This document shows positions 26,068-34,345 of a DNA stretch of 64,000 bases, one piece after another. The notes under the pieces were generated by a model, which was given only the letters and a program-made list of their open reading frames with translations, was not told where the DNA came from and made no database searches. Position 1 is the stretch's first letter, and the number at the start of each line of letters is the position of its first letter. Made by a program: the position numbers and the translations under genes. The DNA lies in NCBI GenBank assembly GCA_005772895.1, contig SXIH01000037.1, positions 1 through 64,000 on the forward strand, in the 5' to 3' direction. Origin of the DNA: Bacteroidota bacterium (GTDB lineage: Bacteria > Bacteroidota > Bacteroidia > 2-12-FULL-35-15).

Positions 26068-26627
26068 ATTTTTCCATCCTGCATCATTAGTTTTGTTTTC
26101 AAAACTGCAGCTACAGTCAAGCTATCTGTAATTTTTCCTTCTTCAACCATTTTATACAGCTCATTAAAATGAAGTTTTTTCACTTCCAATTGTTCTGTGT
26201 CTTCCGGCTCCGCTTTTCCAAAACTCAATTCTTGCGCTATGTATAAAATGCAAAATTCATCGCTGGCCGAATTACTTAAATGCATTTCCTGAATTTTTGT
26301 CCATTTGGTTGCTGTAATCCCTGTTTCTTCCAACAATTCACGTTTAGCTGATTCCAATGGTTCTATATCCCATTTCCCACCACCTTCTGGTATTTCCCAA
26401 GAATACTGATTAATTGGATAACGATATTGTCCCACAATCCAAGTATTATAGTCTTTATCCAAAGCCAAAACACCTAAAGCCATATTTTTAAAATTAATTA
26501 CCGAATACGTTCCCGGATTTCCATTTGGATTAAGTATATCGTGCTTTGTTAGGCCTATCCATGGTGAATCGTAAATTTTTTCGGATTTTAATGTTTTCCA
26601 GGGATTTATTGATTCATTAGTAGTCAT
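26064..26627 (-). CDS. Nudix hydrolase, ADP-ribose pyrophosphatase-like
   Basis: 187 aa. The Nudix box core RELLEETGI follows EIPEGGGKWDIE; spacing before the box is one residue short of the textbook pattern, but the catalytic REL..EE core is intact. The flanking GQYRYPINQYSWEIPEG and the C-terminal half resemble ADP-ribose and nucleoside-diphosphate-sugar pyrophosphatases. Housekeeping or nucleotide-sugar clean-up is likely; the substrate is not certain. Divergent from bshC. Confidence 0.88.
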   Translation of the reverse strand: MTTNESINPWKTLKSEKIYDSPWIGLTKHDILNPNGNPGTYSVINFKNMALGVLALDKDYNTWIVGQYRYPINQYSWEIPEGGGKWDIEPLESAKRELLEETGITATKWTKIQEMHLSNSASDEFCILYIAQELSFGKAEPEDTEQLEVKKLHFNELYKMVEEGKITDSLTVAAVLKTKLMMQDGKI

Positions 26628-26642
26628 AGCTCTCTTTTTTCA

Positions 26643-26650
26643 CAAATTTA
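26643..26650 (-). promoter_or_regulatory. -7 box TAAATTTG for the Nudix gene
   Basis: The complement of 26643-26650 reads TAAATTTG, 16 bases upstream of the Nudix start. A convincing -33 box is not visible. The remaining gap carries low-complexity TTTATAATT-type repeats at 26679-26700. Confidence 0.45.
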
Positions 26651-26728
26651 ATGCAATTAATCTTTTTGCATTCATAATTTATAATCTATCATTTATAATT
26701 CCCATTTCCTTACCTTTACAAAGCAATT

Positions 26729-28270
26729 ATGACGCTTAAAAAACACCATATTTCCTTTGAAGAAACAAAGCAGTTCCCAAAACTGTTTTTAGATTATATA
26801 AACGGAGAATCAAAGCTCCGTTCTTTCTATTCTTATAGGCCTGAAATTGATTCTTTTAAAAAAACGATAGAAGATAAAAGCAAAGAAAATACTAACAGAA
26901 AATTATTGGTTGAAGTACTGAATGCTCAGTATTCAAAAATCCCGGAAAACTTATCAGTAAAAAACAATATCAATTTTTTACTTGATAAAAATACCTTTAC
27001 CGTTTGTACTGGTCACCAACTTTGCTTATTTACCGGGCCGCTTTATTTCATCTATAAAATTATCTCTACAATAAATTTAGCCGAAGCATTAAAGAAAAAG
27101 TATCCGGAAAATAATTTTGTTCCTGTTTATTGGATGGCTAGCGAAGATCACGATTTTGATGAAATAAGTTCAATTAATTTATTCGGTAAAAAAATAAAAT
27201 GGAGTCTGGATGCAAAAGGTGCTGTTGGCAAATTAAATCCATCATCACTAAATGCTGTAATTGATGAATTAAAGCAAATACTTGGCGATTCTCCTAATGC
27301 TAAGGAATTAATTCAACTCTTTTCAGATGCTTACCTTAAAAATGTTACTATTGCTGATGCTACACGTTATATGGTAAGTCAGTTATTTTCAAACTACGGT
27401 TTGGTAATTTTGGATGCAGATGATATTCGTTTAAAATCTGAGTTTTCAGATATTATTAAAGATGACATATCAAATAATACCAACTTTAAAATTGTAAACA
27501 AAACCATTGAGGAGCTTGAAAAAATCGGGCATAAAGCACAAGTCAACCCGCGGGAAATAAATTTGTTTAAACTTTCCGAAAATAGCCGCACAAGGATTGA
27601 AGTTGCCTCATCAGAAACATTAAACTATAAAACAGATGAATATAGTCCCAATGTTGTACTTCGTCCATTGTATCAGCAAAAAATTTTACCAAATTTAGCT
27701 TATGTTGGCGGGCCCGGAGAAATTGTATATTGGTTGGAATACAAAGCGATGTTCGATTACCACAAAATTAATTTCCCGGTTTTAATGCCCCGTAATTTTG
27801 CTTTGCTTAGCGATGAAAAAGCAGAACAGCAAATGCAAAAATTGGGAATATCAAAAGCTGATTTGTTTAAAGATATCGATCAATTAACAAAAGAATTTGT
27901 AAGTAGAAATGCCAGCTCAGATGTTTCATTAAAAGAGCAGGAACAAAAACTTACAATGATGTTTAGCGAATTGGCTTCTAAAGTAAGTGCTGTAGACATA
28001 ACTTTAAAAGCAAGTGTTGAAGCAGAGTTTCAAAAAGCATTGGCTAGTTTAAAAAATATTGAGAATAAATTAATAAAGTCGGAGAAACAAAAGCAAGAAA
28101 CAAATATCAATCAAATTAAAAAGTTAAAGGATAAATTTTTGCCTGAAGGAATTTTACAAGAGCGTCATGATAATTTCGCTCCGTATTATTTAAAATCAGA
28201 GAAAAATTTTATTTCTGATTTGAAAGAAGCTTTTGAACCATTTGAATTTAAAATGTTGATAGTAGAATAG
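26729..28270 (+). CDS. bshC: bacillithiol biosynthesis cysteine-adding enzyme BshC
   Basis: Adds cysteine to GlcN-malate in the last step of bacillithiol synthesis. 513 aa, slightly shorter than the Bacillus protein. Diagnostic segments: FTVCTGHQLCLFTGPLYFIYK, PVYWMASEDHDFDEI, YVGGPGEIVYWLEYK and FPVLMPRNFALL. A long coiled coil follows at ~380-470 (SLEQEQKLTMM-like heptads). The presence implies low-molecular-weight thiol protection by bacillithiol, consistent with Bacteroidota. Its stop shares one base with the start of queE (TAGTG). Confidence 0.95.
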   Translation: MTLKKHHISFEETKQFPKLFLDYINGESKLRSFYSYRPEIDSFKKTIEDKSKENTNRKLLVEVLNAQYSKIPENLSVKNNINFLLDKNTFTVCTGHQLCLFTGPLYFIYKIISTINLAEALKKKYPENNFVPVYWMASEDHDFDEISSINLFGKKIKWSLDAKGAVGKLNPSSLNAVIDELKQILGDSPNAKELIQLFSDAYLKNVTIADATRYMVSQLFSNYGLVILDADDIRLKSEFSDIIKDDISNNTNFKIVNKTIEELEKIGHKAQVNPREINLFKLSENSRTRIEVASSETLNYKTDEYSPNVVLRPLYQQKILPNLAYVGGPGEIVYWLEYKAMFDYHKINFPVLMPRNFALLSDEKAEQQMQKLGISKADLFKDIDQLTKEFVSRNASSDVSLKEQEQKLTMMFSELASKVSAVDITLKASVEAEFQKALASLKNIENKLIKSEKQKQETNINQIKKLKDKFLPEGILQERHDNFAPYYLKSEKNFISDLKEAFEPFEFKMLIVE

Positions 28271-28905
28271 TGGAAACAAAACAACAGAAAACATTATTGG
28301 AGCAAGGATTAGAACTTCCTTTGATGGAAGAGTTTTATACTATTCAAGGGGAAGGCTTTCATTCTGGAAAACCTGCATACTTTATCCGTGTGGGCGGATG
28401 CGATGTTGGTTGTCATTGGTGTGATGTGAAAGAAAGTTGGGATGCATCCTTACATCCGCTTACAAATGCAGATTTAATTGTAGAAAATGCAAGTAAATTT
28501 TCCGGAAAAGCAGTTGTTGTAACCGGTGGTGAACCCAGTATGTACAACATGGATTATATTACCAAGCAGTTTAAAGCAAAAGGAATTCAAACATTCATTG
28601 AAACATCCGGAGCTTATTTGTTAACAGGAGTTTGGGATTGGGTGTGTTTATCACCTAAGAAAACCAGCCCGACATTATCTGAAAATTTTGCCAAAGCAAA
28701 CGAATTAAAAATAATCATTCACAATAAAAATGATTTTGAGTGGGCCGAAAAGAATGCTGAACATGTTTCTGCGGATTGCAAGTTATTCTTACAACCAGAG
28801 TGGAGCAAAAGCAAAGAAATGATGCCCTTTATTGTTGATTATGTAATGGCTAATCCGAAATGGAACGTGTCATTACAAACACATAAATACATGAATATTC
28901 CTTAA
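28270..28905 (+). CDS. queE: 7-carboxy-7-deazaguanine synthase QueE
   Basis: Radical SAM enzyme in the queuosine (7-deazaguanine) pathway, converting carboxy-tetrahydropterin to CDG. 211 aa with a GTG start overlapping the bshC stop by one base. EEFYTIQGEGFHSG at the N-terminus, the cluster motif CDVGCHWCDVKESW (Cx3Cx2C), and VVVTGGEPSMYN for SAM binding are intact. No queC, queD or queF is adjacent. Confidence 0.95.
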   Translation: METKQQKTLLEQGLELPLMEEFYTIQGEGFHSGKPAYFIRVGGCDVGCHWCDVKESWDASLHPLTNADLIVENASKFSGKAVVVTGGEPSMYNMDYITKQFKAKGIQTFIETSGAYLLTGVWDWVCLSPKKTSPTLSENFAKANELKIIIHNKNDFEWAEKNAEHVSADCKLFLQPEWSKSKEMMPFIVDYVMANPKWNVSLQTHKYMNIP

Positions 28906-28933
28906 TTGGAATGATAATTGAAATGAATTTATT

Positions 28934-30883
28934 ATGAAACAACTGCTTCTTTTTTCTTTCTCAATCGTTTTGTTTTCCTGCAAAGCGCAGTTGCCTCCGG
29001 GTGAGTATACTTCTACCAATAAAAAAGCAATTTCTGCATTTGAAAGTGCTGTAAAATTATTTCAGGCAGGTAAAGATGATGAATCTGAAAAAGAATTGTT
29101 GAAAGCAATTGAAAAGGATGCAAATTTTATTGAACCTCATTTATTATATGCAGAAATTCTTCAGGTGAAGCGTCAGCCTGAAAAAGCTATTGATGAATAC
29201 GTAAAAGCCATTTCTATCAATCCCAATTTTAACTTAGGAAACTTCTATAATCTTGCTAATTTGGAAATTAGTATCGGAAGATATGATGATGCAAAAAAAG
29301 ATTACGAACGTTTTTTGAAAAAACAGCATATCAACCCTGATACAAGAGAAGATGCTGAACGTAACTTAGCTAATTGCAATTTTGCCATCAACGCAATTAA
29401 AAACCCTGTTCCCTTTGATCCTAAAAATATGGGAACAGCCATCAATTCAAACCTTGATGAATATTTTCCTGCTGTTACTGCCGATGAACAAATTCTGCTG
29501 TATACCAGAAACAATAGAAATGAAGCGAAACCACTGCAAGAGGATTTTTTAATAAGCAAGAAAACGGATAATGTTTGGCAAACTGCTGCGCTTATCGGAA
29601 ATGGAATTAATACGGAAGGAAACGAAGGAGCTCCTTGTTTGTCGGTTGACGGACAATTGTTGTTTTTTGTTGCATGTCAGGAAAACGCGGCAGGAATGTA
29701 CGCTGGTGGAAGAAAAGGTTATGGAAGTTGTGATGTTTTTTATTCTGAGAAAGTGGGAGAAAAATGGGCGACACCTTACAATATCGGAAGCTCGATAAAT
29801 ACAAACAAATATGAAACACAACCTTCTTTTGCTGCTGACGGAAAAACACTTTATTTCGTAAGTGCCCGTCCGGGTGGAATTGGAGAAACCGATATTTATG
29901 TTTCAACTCTTAACGTAAATGGGGTTTGGAGTGCTCCAAGAAATCTAGGACCAAATATTAACACACCTGGAAAAGAAGAATCAGTATTTATTCATCCGGA
30001 TGGAAAAACATTGTACTTCGGTTCAAACGGACATGTGGGAATGGGTAAATTGGATTTGTATGTTTCCCGTATGGATGAAAAAGGACAATGGCAAGCACCG
30101 CTAAATTTGGGCTACCCAATCAATACTTATGGAGATGAAAACAGTATCCTGGTGGCAGCATCCGGAAATGTGGCTTATTTCGCTTCAAATAGAGTAGGCG
30201 GACAAGGTGGATTAGATTTATATCAATTTGATTTGTATGATGGTGCCCGTCCGGGTAAAGTTACTTATGCAAAAGGAAAAGTATACGATATCAAAACAAA
30301 GAAACCACTAGGTGCGCATTTCGAATTAATTGATTTGGAAACAGGATTGGTTATGATGGAATCAAATGCAAACAGCGGAAACGGTGAATTCTTAGTTTGT
30401 GTTCCTATTGATAAAAACTATATGTTGAATGCTTCCATTGATGGGTATTTATTCTTTTCGGAAAATTTTGCTTTAAAAGAACTGGCTGATCAAATGAAAC
30501 CAATTGTTTTGGATGTTCCTATGCAACCAATAGAATTGGAGAACATAATGGAATTAAAAAATGTATTTTTTGAAACAGCAAAATATGATTTAAAACCGGA
30601 ATCAAAAGCAGAATTAAATAAAGTGGTTGAATTCCTGAATAAAAACAAAACTATTTCAGGAGAATTAAGCGGACATACAGATAACGTTGGAGATAAAAAA
30701 ATGAATCAAACACTTTCACATAACAGAGCCAAAGCAGTTTTCGATTATTTAGTAGCAAATGGTATTGATGCAAAACGTTTATCATACAAAGGCTACGGTG
30801 ATACTAAACCGAAAGTAATTAATGACAGCGATGAACACCGTCAAATGAACAGGAGAACGGAGTTTAAGGTGTTGGGGAAGTAG
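28934..30883 (+). CDS. porE: PorE-like OmpA-family lipoprotein of the type IX secretion system
   Basis: 649-aa lipoprotein (lipobox LFSC). Order: TPR repeats (~30-150), a WD40-like PD40 beta-propeller (~165-440; repeated motifs such as LYFVSARPGGIGETDIYV and LYFGSNGHVGMGKLDLYV), a carboxypeptidase-regulatory-like segment (~445-525), and a C-terminal OmpA peptidoglycan-binding domain (KNVFFETAKYDLKPESK ... ELSGHTDNVGDKKMN ... LSHNRAKAVFDYL). This is the four-module plan of PorE, which links the T9SS trans-envelope complex to peptidoglycan. Paralogues with the same plan exist, so the exact name is an inference. Confidence 0.82.
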   Translation: MKQLLLFSFSIVLFSCKAQLPPGEYTSTNKKAISAFESAVKLFQAGKDDESEKELLKAIEKDANFIEPHLLYAEILQVKRQPEKAIDEYVKAISINPNFNLGNFYNLANLEISIGRYDDAKKDYERFLKKQHINPDTREDAERNLANCNFAINAIKNPVPFDPKNMGTAINSNLDEYFPAVTADEQILLYTRNNRNEAKPLQEDFLISKKTDNVWQTAALIGNGINTEGNEGAPCLSVDGQLLFFVACQENAAGMYAGGRKGYGSCDVFYSEKVGEKWATPYNIGSSINTNKYETQPSFAADGKTLYFVSARPGGIGETDIYVSTLNVNGVWSAPRNLGPNINTPGKEESVFIHPDGKTLYFGSNGHVGMGKLDLYVSRMDEKGQWQAPLNLGYPINTYGDENSILVAASGNVAYFASNRVGGQGGLDLYQFDLYDGARPGKVTYAKGKVYDIKTKKPLGAHFELIDLETGLVMMESNANSGNGEFLVCVPIDKNYMLNASIDGYLFFSENFALKELADQMKPIVLDVPMQPIELENIMELKNVFFETAKYDLKPESKAELNKVVEFLNKNKTISGELSGHTDNVGDKKMNQTLSHNRAKAVFDYLVANGIDAKRLSYKGYGDTKPKVINDSDEHRQMNRRTEFKVLGK

Positions 30884-30913
30884 TCTTTTACTCAAATGTT
30901 TCAGGCAGGTCAG

Positions 30914-30963
30914 TTCGAGCGGAGTCGAGAACCATGCTGATGTCCTTCTCGACTCCGCTCGAA
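30914..30963. repeat. REP-like palindrome, TTCGAGCGGAGTCGAGAA arms
   Basis: Two perfect 18-base arms (30914-30931 and 30946-30963) around a 14-base loop, in the gap after the PorE-like gene. A diverged half-copy with CTTCGACTACGCTCAGAGTG occurs at about 55226-55245. Its high G+C contrasts with its surroundings, which suits a dispersed REP-type element; it may also act as a terminator for the upstream gene. Confidence 0.75.
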
Positions 30964-31033
30964 GTGACATCACAAGCATATCGATTATCAAGAGTGGTAT
31001 AAAATTTGCTAAATCATGAGAAAACAAACTCTC

Positions 31034-31459
31034 ATGAAAAAACACATCCTCATTCTACTACCACTTGTTATCTTGTTTTTCTCTTTCACAAAACAAGATC
31101 CAATAAAAAAAGAGAACTTAATTCAACCACAGGAATTAGCAAACTTAATTCTGAATCCAAAAGCTGTGAAACCGATCATTTTTAATGTTGGCAATGTTGA
31201 TCAGATAAAAGGTGCTATTAACATTGGTGCTTTGAATACAGACGAAGGGATGAAAAAGTTTAAGTTTGAAGTCAGCAAGGTTGCAAAAGACAAACAAATA
31301 GTAGTTTATTGTGGTTGCTGTTCTTCTGATAACTGTCCTAACATTCGGCCGGCAATAAAATACTTAATTGATGAAGGTTACAAAAATGCTAAAGTGTTGA
31401 ATATTCCGGTTGGAATTAAAGAAGATTGGGTGCAAAAGGGTTTTCCTGTGGAGAAATGA
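31034..31459 (+). CDS. exported rhodanese-like protein with cysteine-rich loop
   Basis: About 141 aa from the ATG at 31034 (MKKHILILLPLVILFFSF, a good signal sequence); the track start at 31016 only adds six residues. Rhodanese homology domain ~35-140. The active-site strand ends VVYCGCCSSDNCPN, a loop with four cysteines in place of the usual CRxGxR, followed by IRPAIKYLIDEGYKNAKVL. Such loops occur in a Bacteroidota subgroup. Periplasmic sulfur transfer or redox chemistry is possible; the substrate is unknown. Confidence 0.75.
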   Translation: MKKHILILLPLVILFFSFTKQDPIKKENLIQPQELANLILNPKAVKPIIFNVGNVDQIKGAINIGALNTDEGMKKFKFEVSKVAKDKQIVVYCGCCSSDNCPNIRPAIKYLIDEGYKNAKVLNIPVGIKEDWVQKGFPVEK

Positions 31460-31464
31460 ACGGT

Positions 31465-32427
31465 TTAATACTCAACAAAATTCAACTCCAGTACATTCAT
31501 TTCATCCAAACCAACTTTTTTTCTTCTTTCATTCAGTTTTTCTAATTCTTCAATTGGATAGAATAAGAATTTCTTTTGCTGCGTGTCTAATTTGTACTGA
31601 GTTCCATAAATTTGTTTTTCATTTTTTGCGACTTTTACTTTGTCAACAAAAAATGCGACATCTGTCCAGTCTAGTTCTCCTTTATTAGCTGCATCAACAA
31701 TAATGTCGTAATATTTTTCTTTGTAGGCTTTATTTGATAAACTAATGATTGAAAAAACAATTGTATAATCACTTCCAACTAAAGTTTTTCCGGGATAACC
31801 ATGCTTTGTAATGATATTGCTTATTTCATCTAAGAGTTTTGATGTATGCAAGGCGTTTAAAGAAACTGCTCTTTGATATTGGAATGAAGTTTTTCCATGA
31901 ACTTTTTCGGCAAGATTGACACTGTCGTGATACTTGTAAATAGTTTGATTAATATTTCTTAAAACCAGTACCAGGGAATCGTTTATGTTTTTCTCAGCAG
32001 ATATTTTATAGTCAACTTCTGAAATCTTTATTCCTCTTTTATAAACTTGTTTTTTAATTAAACTGCCAGCCGTATCGTATACAAGCCAATCTCCATAATA
32101 AAAGAAGTGTAAGGTTTTTTCCTCTTGAACAATTTTTGCTTTGCCTTGTTTTTGAATTTTTCCGTTTGGGTGATAATAAGATGTGGAAATTTTTCTGAAT
32201 CTATACTTATCTTGTTTAACTAATATTCCTTTTTCATTGTAATATTTCCAGGTTCCTTTTTGAATGCCTTTTCTATATCTGCCAATATTATCAATTTGCT
32301 TTTGCGTTGAATCAGTAAAAATAATCCATTTTCCATGTCGTTCTTTATTCTTGAAACGGTTTATTTTTTGGGAATAGGAGAGGAAGGGGAGAATAAATAA
32401 AAGAAATAGAAAACATTTTTTGAACAT
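31465..32427 (-). CDS. secreted protein with MORN/YwqK-type repeats
   Basis: 320 aa, signal peptide (LPFLSYSQ). Residues ~25-130 hold MORN-like strands of the YwqK type: RHGKWIIFTDSTQ, GIQKGTWKYYNEKGILV, STSYYHPNGKIQKQGKA and FFYYGDWLVYD. The C-terminal ~190 residues are unrecognised. MORN repeats mediate protein or membrane contact; no function is established. Convergent with the rhodanese gene (5-base gap). The annotation toxin-antitoxin sometimes attached to YwqK proteins is not supported here. Confidence 0.7.
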   Translation of the reverse strand: MFKKCFLFLLFILPFLSYSQKINRFKNKERHGKWIIFTDSTQKQIDNIGRYRKGIQKGTWKYYNEKGILVKQDKYRFRKISTSYYHPNGKIQKQGKAKIVQEEKTLHFFYYGDWLVYDTAGSLIKKQVYKRGIKISEVDYKISAEKNINDSLVLVLRNINQTIYKYHDSVNLAEKVHGKTSFQYQRAVSLNALHTSKLLDEISNIITKHGYPGKTLVGSDYTIVFSIISLSNKAYKEKYYDIIVDAANKGELDWTDVAFFVDKVKVAKNEKQIYGTQYKLDTQQKKFLFYPIEELEKLNERRKKVGLDEMNVLELNFVEY

Positions 32428-32436
32428 AATACTAAT

Positions 32437-33057
32437 TTACAAAAACTCTTCCAGCACGCCCAATCCTTGTCGTATAATTTCAAATTCACCTTCACTGCAA
32501 TCAACAATGGTTGACGCTTCATTGTTTCCATAACCTCCGGCAATTACAATGTCTACAATGTCTTTATACTTTTCGTGAATTAATTCCGGGTCGGTAGTGT
32601 ATTCAATTATTTCATCATCATCGTGAACGGATGTACTCATGATGGGATTTCCCAATTGTTTTACAATTTCTAAACAAATAGTATTTTTTGGAATTCGAAT
32701 TCCTACTGTCTTTTTTTTGCTCTTGAATAATTTCGGAACATTGTTGTTGGCTTCCAAAATAAAAGTAAATGGACCAGGCAAAGCTTTTTTCATCACTTTG
32801 TAGGTTGTAGTAGAAATTGGTTTTGTAAAATCTGCAAGGTGGCTTAAATCAGAACAAATAAAAGAGAAGTTTGCCTTTTCAGGATCAACACCTTTGATTT
32901 TGCAGACGCGCTCAACAGCTCTTTGTTTGTTTATGACACAGCCAATTCCATAAACCGTATCAGTAGGATATATCACAACTCCACCATCGCGCAAGCAAGT
33001 TACTACTTGTGCAATTTCATCGTAATTCGGTTTTTCTGGATTTATTCGGAGAAGCAT
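32437..33057 (-). CDS. L-threonylcarbamoyladenylate synthase (Sua5/YwlC/TsaC family)
   Basis: Makes threonylcarbamoyl-AMP from Thr, bicarbonate and ATP for the t6A37 tRNA modification. Start chosen at the ATG at 33057 ([14 protein letters not shown]), 206 aa; the track start at 33126 adds a hydrophobic tail that runs into a repeat element. Family motifs: [45 protein letters not shown] and NPIMSTSVH. The C-terminal Sua5 domain is absent, so this is the short TsaC/YwlC/YrdC type. Confidence 0.92.
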   Translation of the reverse strand: MLLRINPEKPNYDEIAQVVTCLRDGGVVIYPTDTVYGIGCVINKQRAVERVCKIKGVDPEKANFSFICSDLSHLADFTKPISTTTYKVMKKALPGPFTFILEANNNVPKLFKSKKKTVGIRIPKNTICLEIVKQLGNPIMSTSVHDDDEIIEYTTDPELIHEKYKDIVDIVIAGGYGNNEASTIVDCSEGEFEIIRQGLGVLEEFL

Positions 33058-33063
33058 TTTTTC

Positions 33064-33163
33064 AGTAGACAAATGAAACAGTACACAATAGACAAAAAAT
33101 AAAAAAGTAGGCATTTTTAAGAACAATTTTTTAAATTGTCTATTGCCTACTGCCTATTGTCTA
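33064..33163. repeat. inverted pair of TGTCTATTG micro-repeats
   Basis: Two degenerate copies of the TGTCTATTGTCTAC family face each other: 33064-33096 (CAGTAGACAAATG ... CAATAGACAAAA) and 33136-33163 (TTGTCTATTGCCTACTGCC). They lie between the minus-strand aldolase and tsaC genes and could fold into an imperfect hairpin, perhaps ending aldolase transcription. Confidence 0.55.
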
Positions 33164-33164
33164 T

Positions 33165-33812
33165 TTATTTTTTAGCGTCTGCCAAAAACTGCGCTAATCC
33201 GCTATCTGTTAAAGGATGTTTCAATAATGCAGTAATTGCACTTAACGGACAAGTTACAACATCAGCTCCAATTTGTGCACAGTTGATAATGTGCATTGGA
33301 TGACGAACAGATGCAGCTAAAATTTCTGTTTCGTAACCATAGTTATCATAAATTACACGAATGTCTTCAATCAAACGCAAACCATCAGTTGAAACGTCAT
33401 CTAATCTTCCAATGAATGGAGAAACATATGATGCTCCTGCTTTTGCTGCTAACAATGCTTGCCCGGCAGAAAACACCAAAGTGCAATTTGTACGGATTCC
33501 TTTTTTAGAAAAATATTTTATTGCTTTTACACCGTCTTTTATCATTGGAACTTTTACAACAATTTGTTTGTGCAATTTTGCCAATGCTTCTCCTTCTTTT
33601 ACTATTCCTGCAAAATCAGTAGAAATTACTTCAGCACTTACATCACCCGTTACAATTTTACAGATGTCAACATAATGTTTCAGGATATTTTTTTCTCCTT
33701 TGATTCCTTCTTTTGCCATTAATGAAGGATTTGTAGTTACACCATCCAAAACTCCTAAGTCTTGTGCTTCTTTAATTTGTGAAAGGTTTGCTGTATCGAT
33801 AAAAAATTTCAT
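33165..33812 (-). CDS. fructose-6-phosphate aldolase / transaldolase (TalC/MipB type)
   Basis: 215 aa, the compact class I aldolase family. [30 protein letters not shown], the Schiff-base Lys in [32 protein letters not shown] and ILAASVRHP are all present. Members act as transaldolase or fructose-6-phosphate aldolase; the two cannot be told apart here, though a transaldolase role in the pentose phosphate pathway is more usual in Bacteroidota. Confidence 0.93.
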   Translation of the reverse strand: MKFFIDTANLSQIKEAQDLGVLDGVTTNPSLMAKEGIKGEKNILKHYVDICKIVTGDVSAEVISTDFAGIVKEGEALAKLHKQIVVKVPMIKDGVKAIKYFSKKGIRTNCTLVFSAGQALLAAKAGASYVSPFIGRLDDVSTDGLRLIEDIRVIYDNYGYETEILAASVRHPMHIINCAQIGADVVTCPLSAITALLKHPLTDSGLAQFLADAKK

Positions 33813-33821
33813 ATGAATAAG

Positions 33822-33856
33822 TTAATTGGGTTAATTAGGTTGATTGGTTAATTAAG
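33822..33856. repeat. GTTAATTGG-type micro-repeat
   Basis: Imperfect tandem copies of GTTAATTGG (GTTAATTGGGTTAATTAGG then TTGATTGGTTAATTAAGG) immediately upstream of the aldolase gene. A second micro-repeat of the ATTCGTAATTCG type lies at 33949-33980. Confidence 0.5.
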
Positions 33857-33948
33857 GCAAAAATAGAAAGTATTACAATCAAAAAAGTAGATGTGGAAAA
33901 GTCTTGATAAGTAGCTATTGAAATACTAAGCGTTAAAAATGGGCCTAG

Positions 33949-33980
33949 ATTCGTAATTCGTTTTTTCGTATTATTCGTAG
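33949..33980. repeat. ATTCGTAATTCG micro-repeat
   Basis: The stretch beginning ATTCGTAATTCG and ending TTATTCGTAG has its reverse complement form at 49899-49928 (ACTACGAAATACGAAT ... ACGAATTACGAAT), so the same family occurs in both orientations. Non-coding; it precedes the SRP RNA terminator region. Confidence 0.5.
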
Positions 33981-33992
33981 AGAAAAAAAGAA

Positions 33993-34088
33993 GGGGCAAG
34001 TTACCATAACACAGCGCTCAACCTGATACCTTTGCTTGCTTCCGCACCTGGAGGGTTAAAGGGAGCTGCTTGAATGGACCTACCCCAA
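33993..34088 (-). ncRNA. ffs: signal recognition particle RNA (small bacterial type)
   Basis: On the minus strand this stretch contains the SRP RNA domain IV signature: CAGGTGCGGAAGCAAGCA, that is a GGAA tetraloop closed by TGC/GCA, with the conserved symmetric internal loop sides CAGG and AGCA. The ends pair (GGGG at the 5' end with CCCC at the 3' end, and TCCAT with ATGG inside), giving a ~96-nt hairpin RNA. The 3' end runs straight into TTCTTTTTTTCT, a terminator T tract. It binds Ffh and works with FtsY, encoded in this window. Boundaries are good to a few bases. Confidence 0.9.
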
Positions 34089-34090
34089 CG

Positions 34091-34120
34091 CGAAAGTACG
34101 AATTTTTTCTAATCTGAAAA
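34091..34120 (-). promoter_or_regulatory. SRP RNA promoter (TTTT-N18-TACTTTCG)
   Basis: On the minus strand TACTTTCG (complement of 34091-34098) differs from TAnnTTTG at one base and lies 3-7 bases before the inferred RNA 5' end; a T-rich -33 region precedes it by 18 bases. Confidence 0.45.
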
Positions 34121-34139
34121 GGGAATTTTTTTTCAAGAA

Positions 34140-34223
34140 CGTCATTTCGAGGAACGAAGCAATCTTGCTAATTGGTATTTCTAGTCTTTTTATTGAGAGA
34201 TTGCTTCGTTCCTCGCAATGACG
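34140..34223. repeat. REP-like palindrome with 26-base arms
   Basis: Arms at 34140-34165 and 34198-34223 are complementary over 26 bases with one mismatch (core GAGGAACGAAGCAATC / GATTGCTTCGTTCCTC) around a 32-base loop. The sequence type (cgtcatt...cgaggaacgaagcaatct) is G+C-richer than its surroundings. A dispersed mobile-type palindrome is the likely identity; no second copy is seen in this window. Confidence 0.75.
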
Positions 34224-34247
34224 CCAAAGACGGACACTTTTCTTTTT

Positions 34248-34277
34248 TGTCTATTGTCTACTGCTCATTGTCTACTT
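34248..34277. repeat. TGTCTATTGTCTAC micro-repeat
   Basis: TGTCTATTGTCTACTGC followed by TCATTGTCTACTT, almost identical to bases 41-70 of the window. It lies 70 bases upstream of the glycosyltransferase start. Confidence 0.55.
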
Positions 34278-34311
34278 ATTAGCAGTCTGTTAAAAATCCA
34301 TAATTCTCTCA

Positions 34312-34340
34312 TTTAGATACGTATTTTGTCTATATATTTG
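34312..34340 (+). promoter_or_regulatory. GT2 promoter (TTTA-N17-TATATTTG)
   Basis: A perfect -7 box TATATTTG at 34333-34340, only 5 bases before the ATG at 34346, with TTTA 17 bases upstream. If used, the mRNA would be almost leaderless. Confidence 0.5.
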
Positions 34341-34345
34341 CCATT

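Noticed and set aside
31410-31688. 92-aa plus-strand ORF overlapping the rhodanese and MORN genes
   Set aside because: It is out of frame with two well-supported genes and has no recognisable domain.
31465-32427. YwqK-type antitoxin of a toxin-antitoxin pair
   Set aside because: MORN/YwqK repeats are present, but the protein is exported, has a large unrelated C-terminal part, and no toxin gene adjoins it.
33064-34277. CRISPR array from the repeated TGTCTATTG blocks
   Set aside because: Copies are irregularly spaced, face both ways, have no unique spacers of constant length and no cas genes are near.
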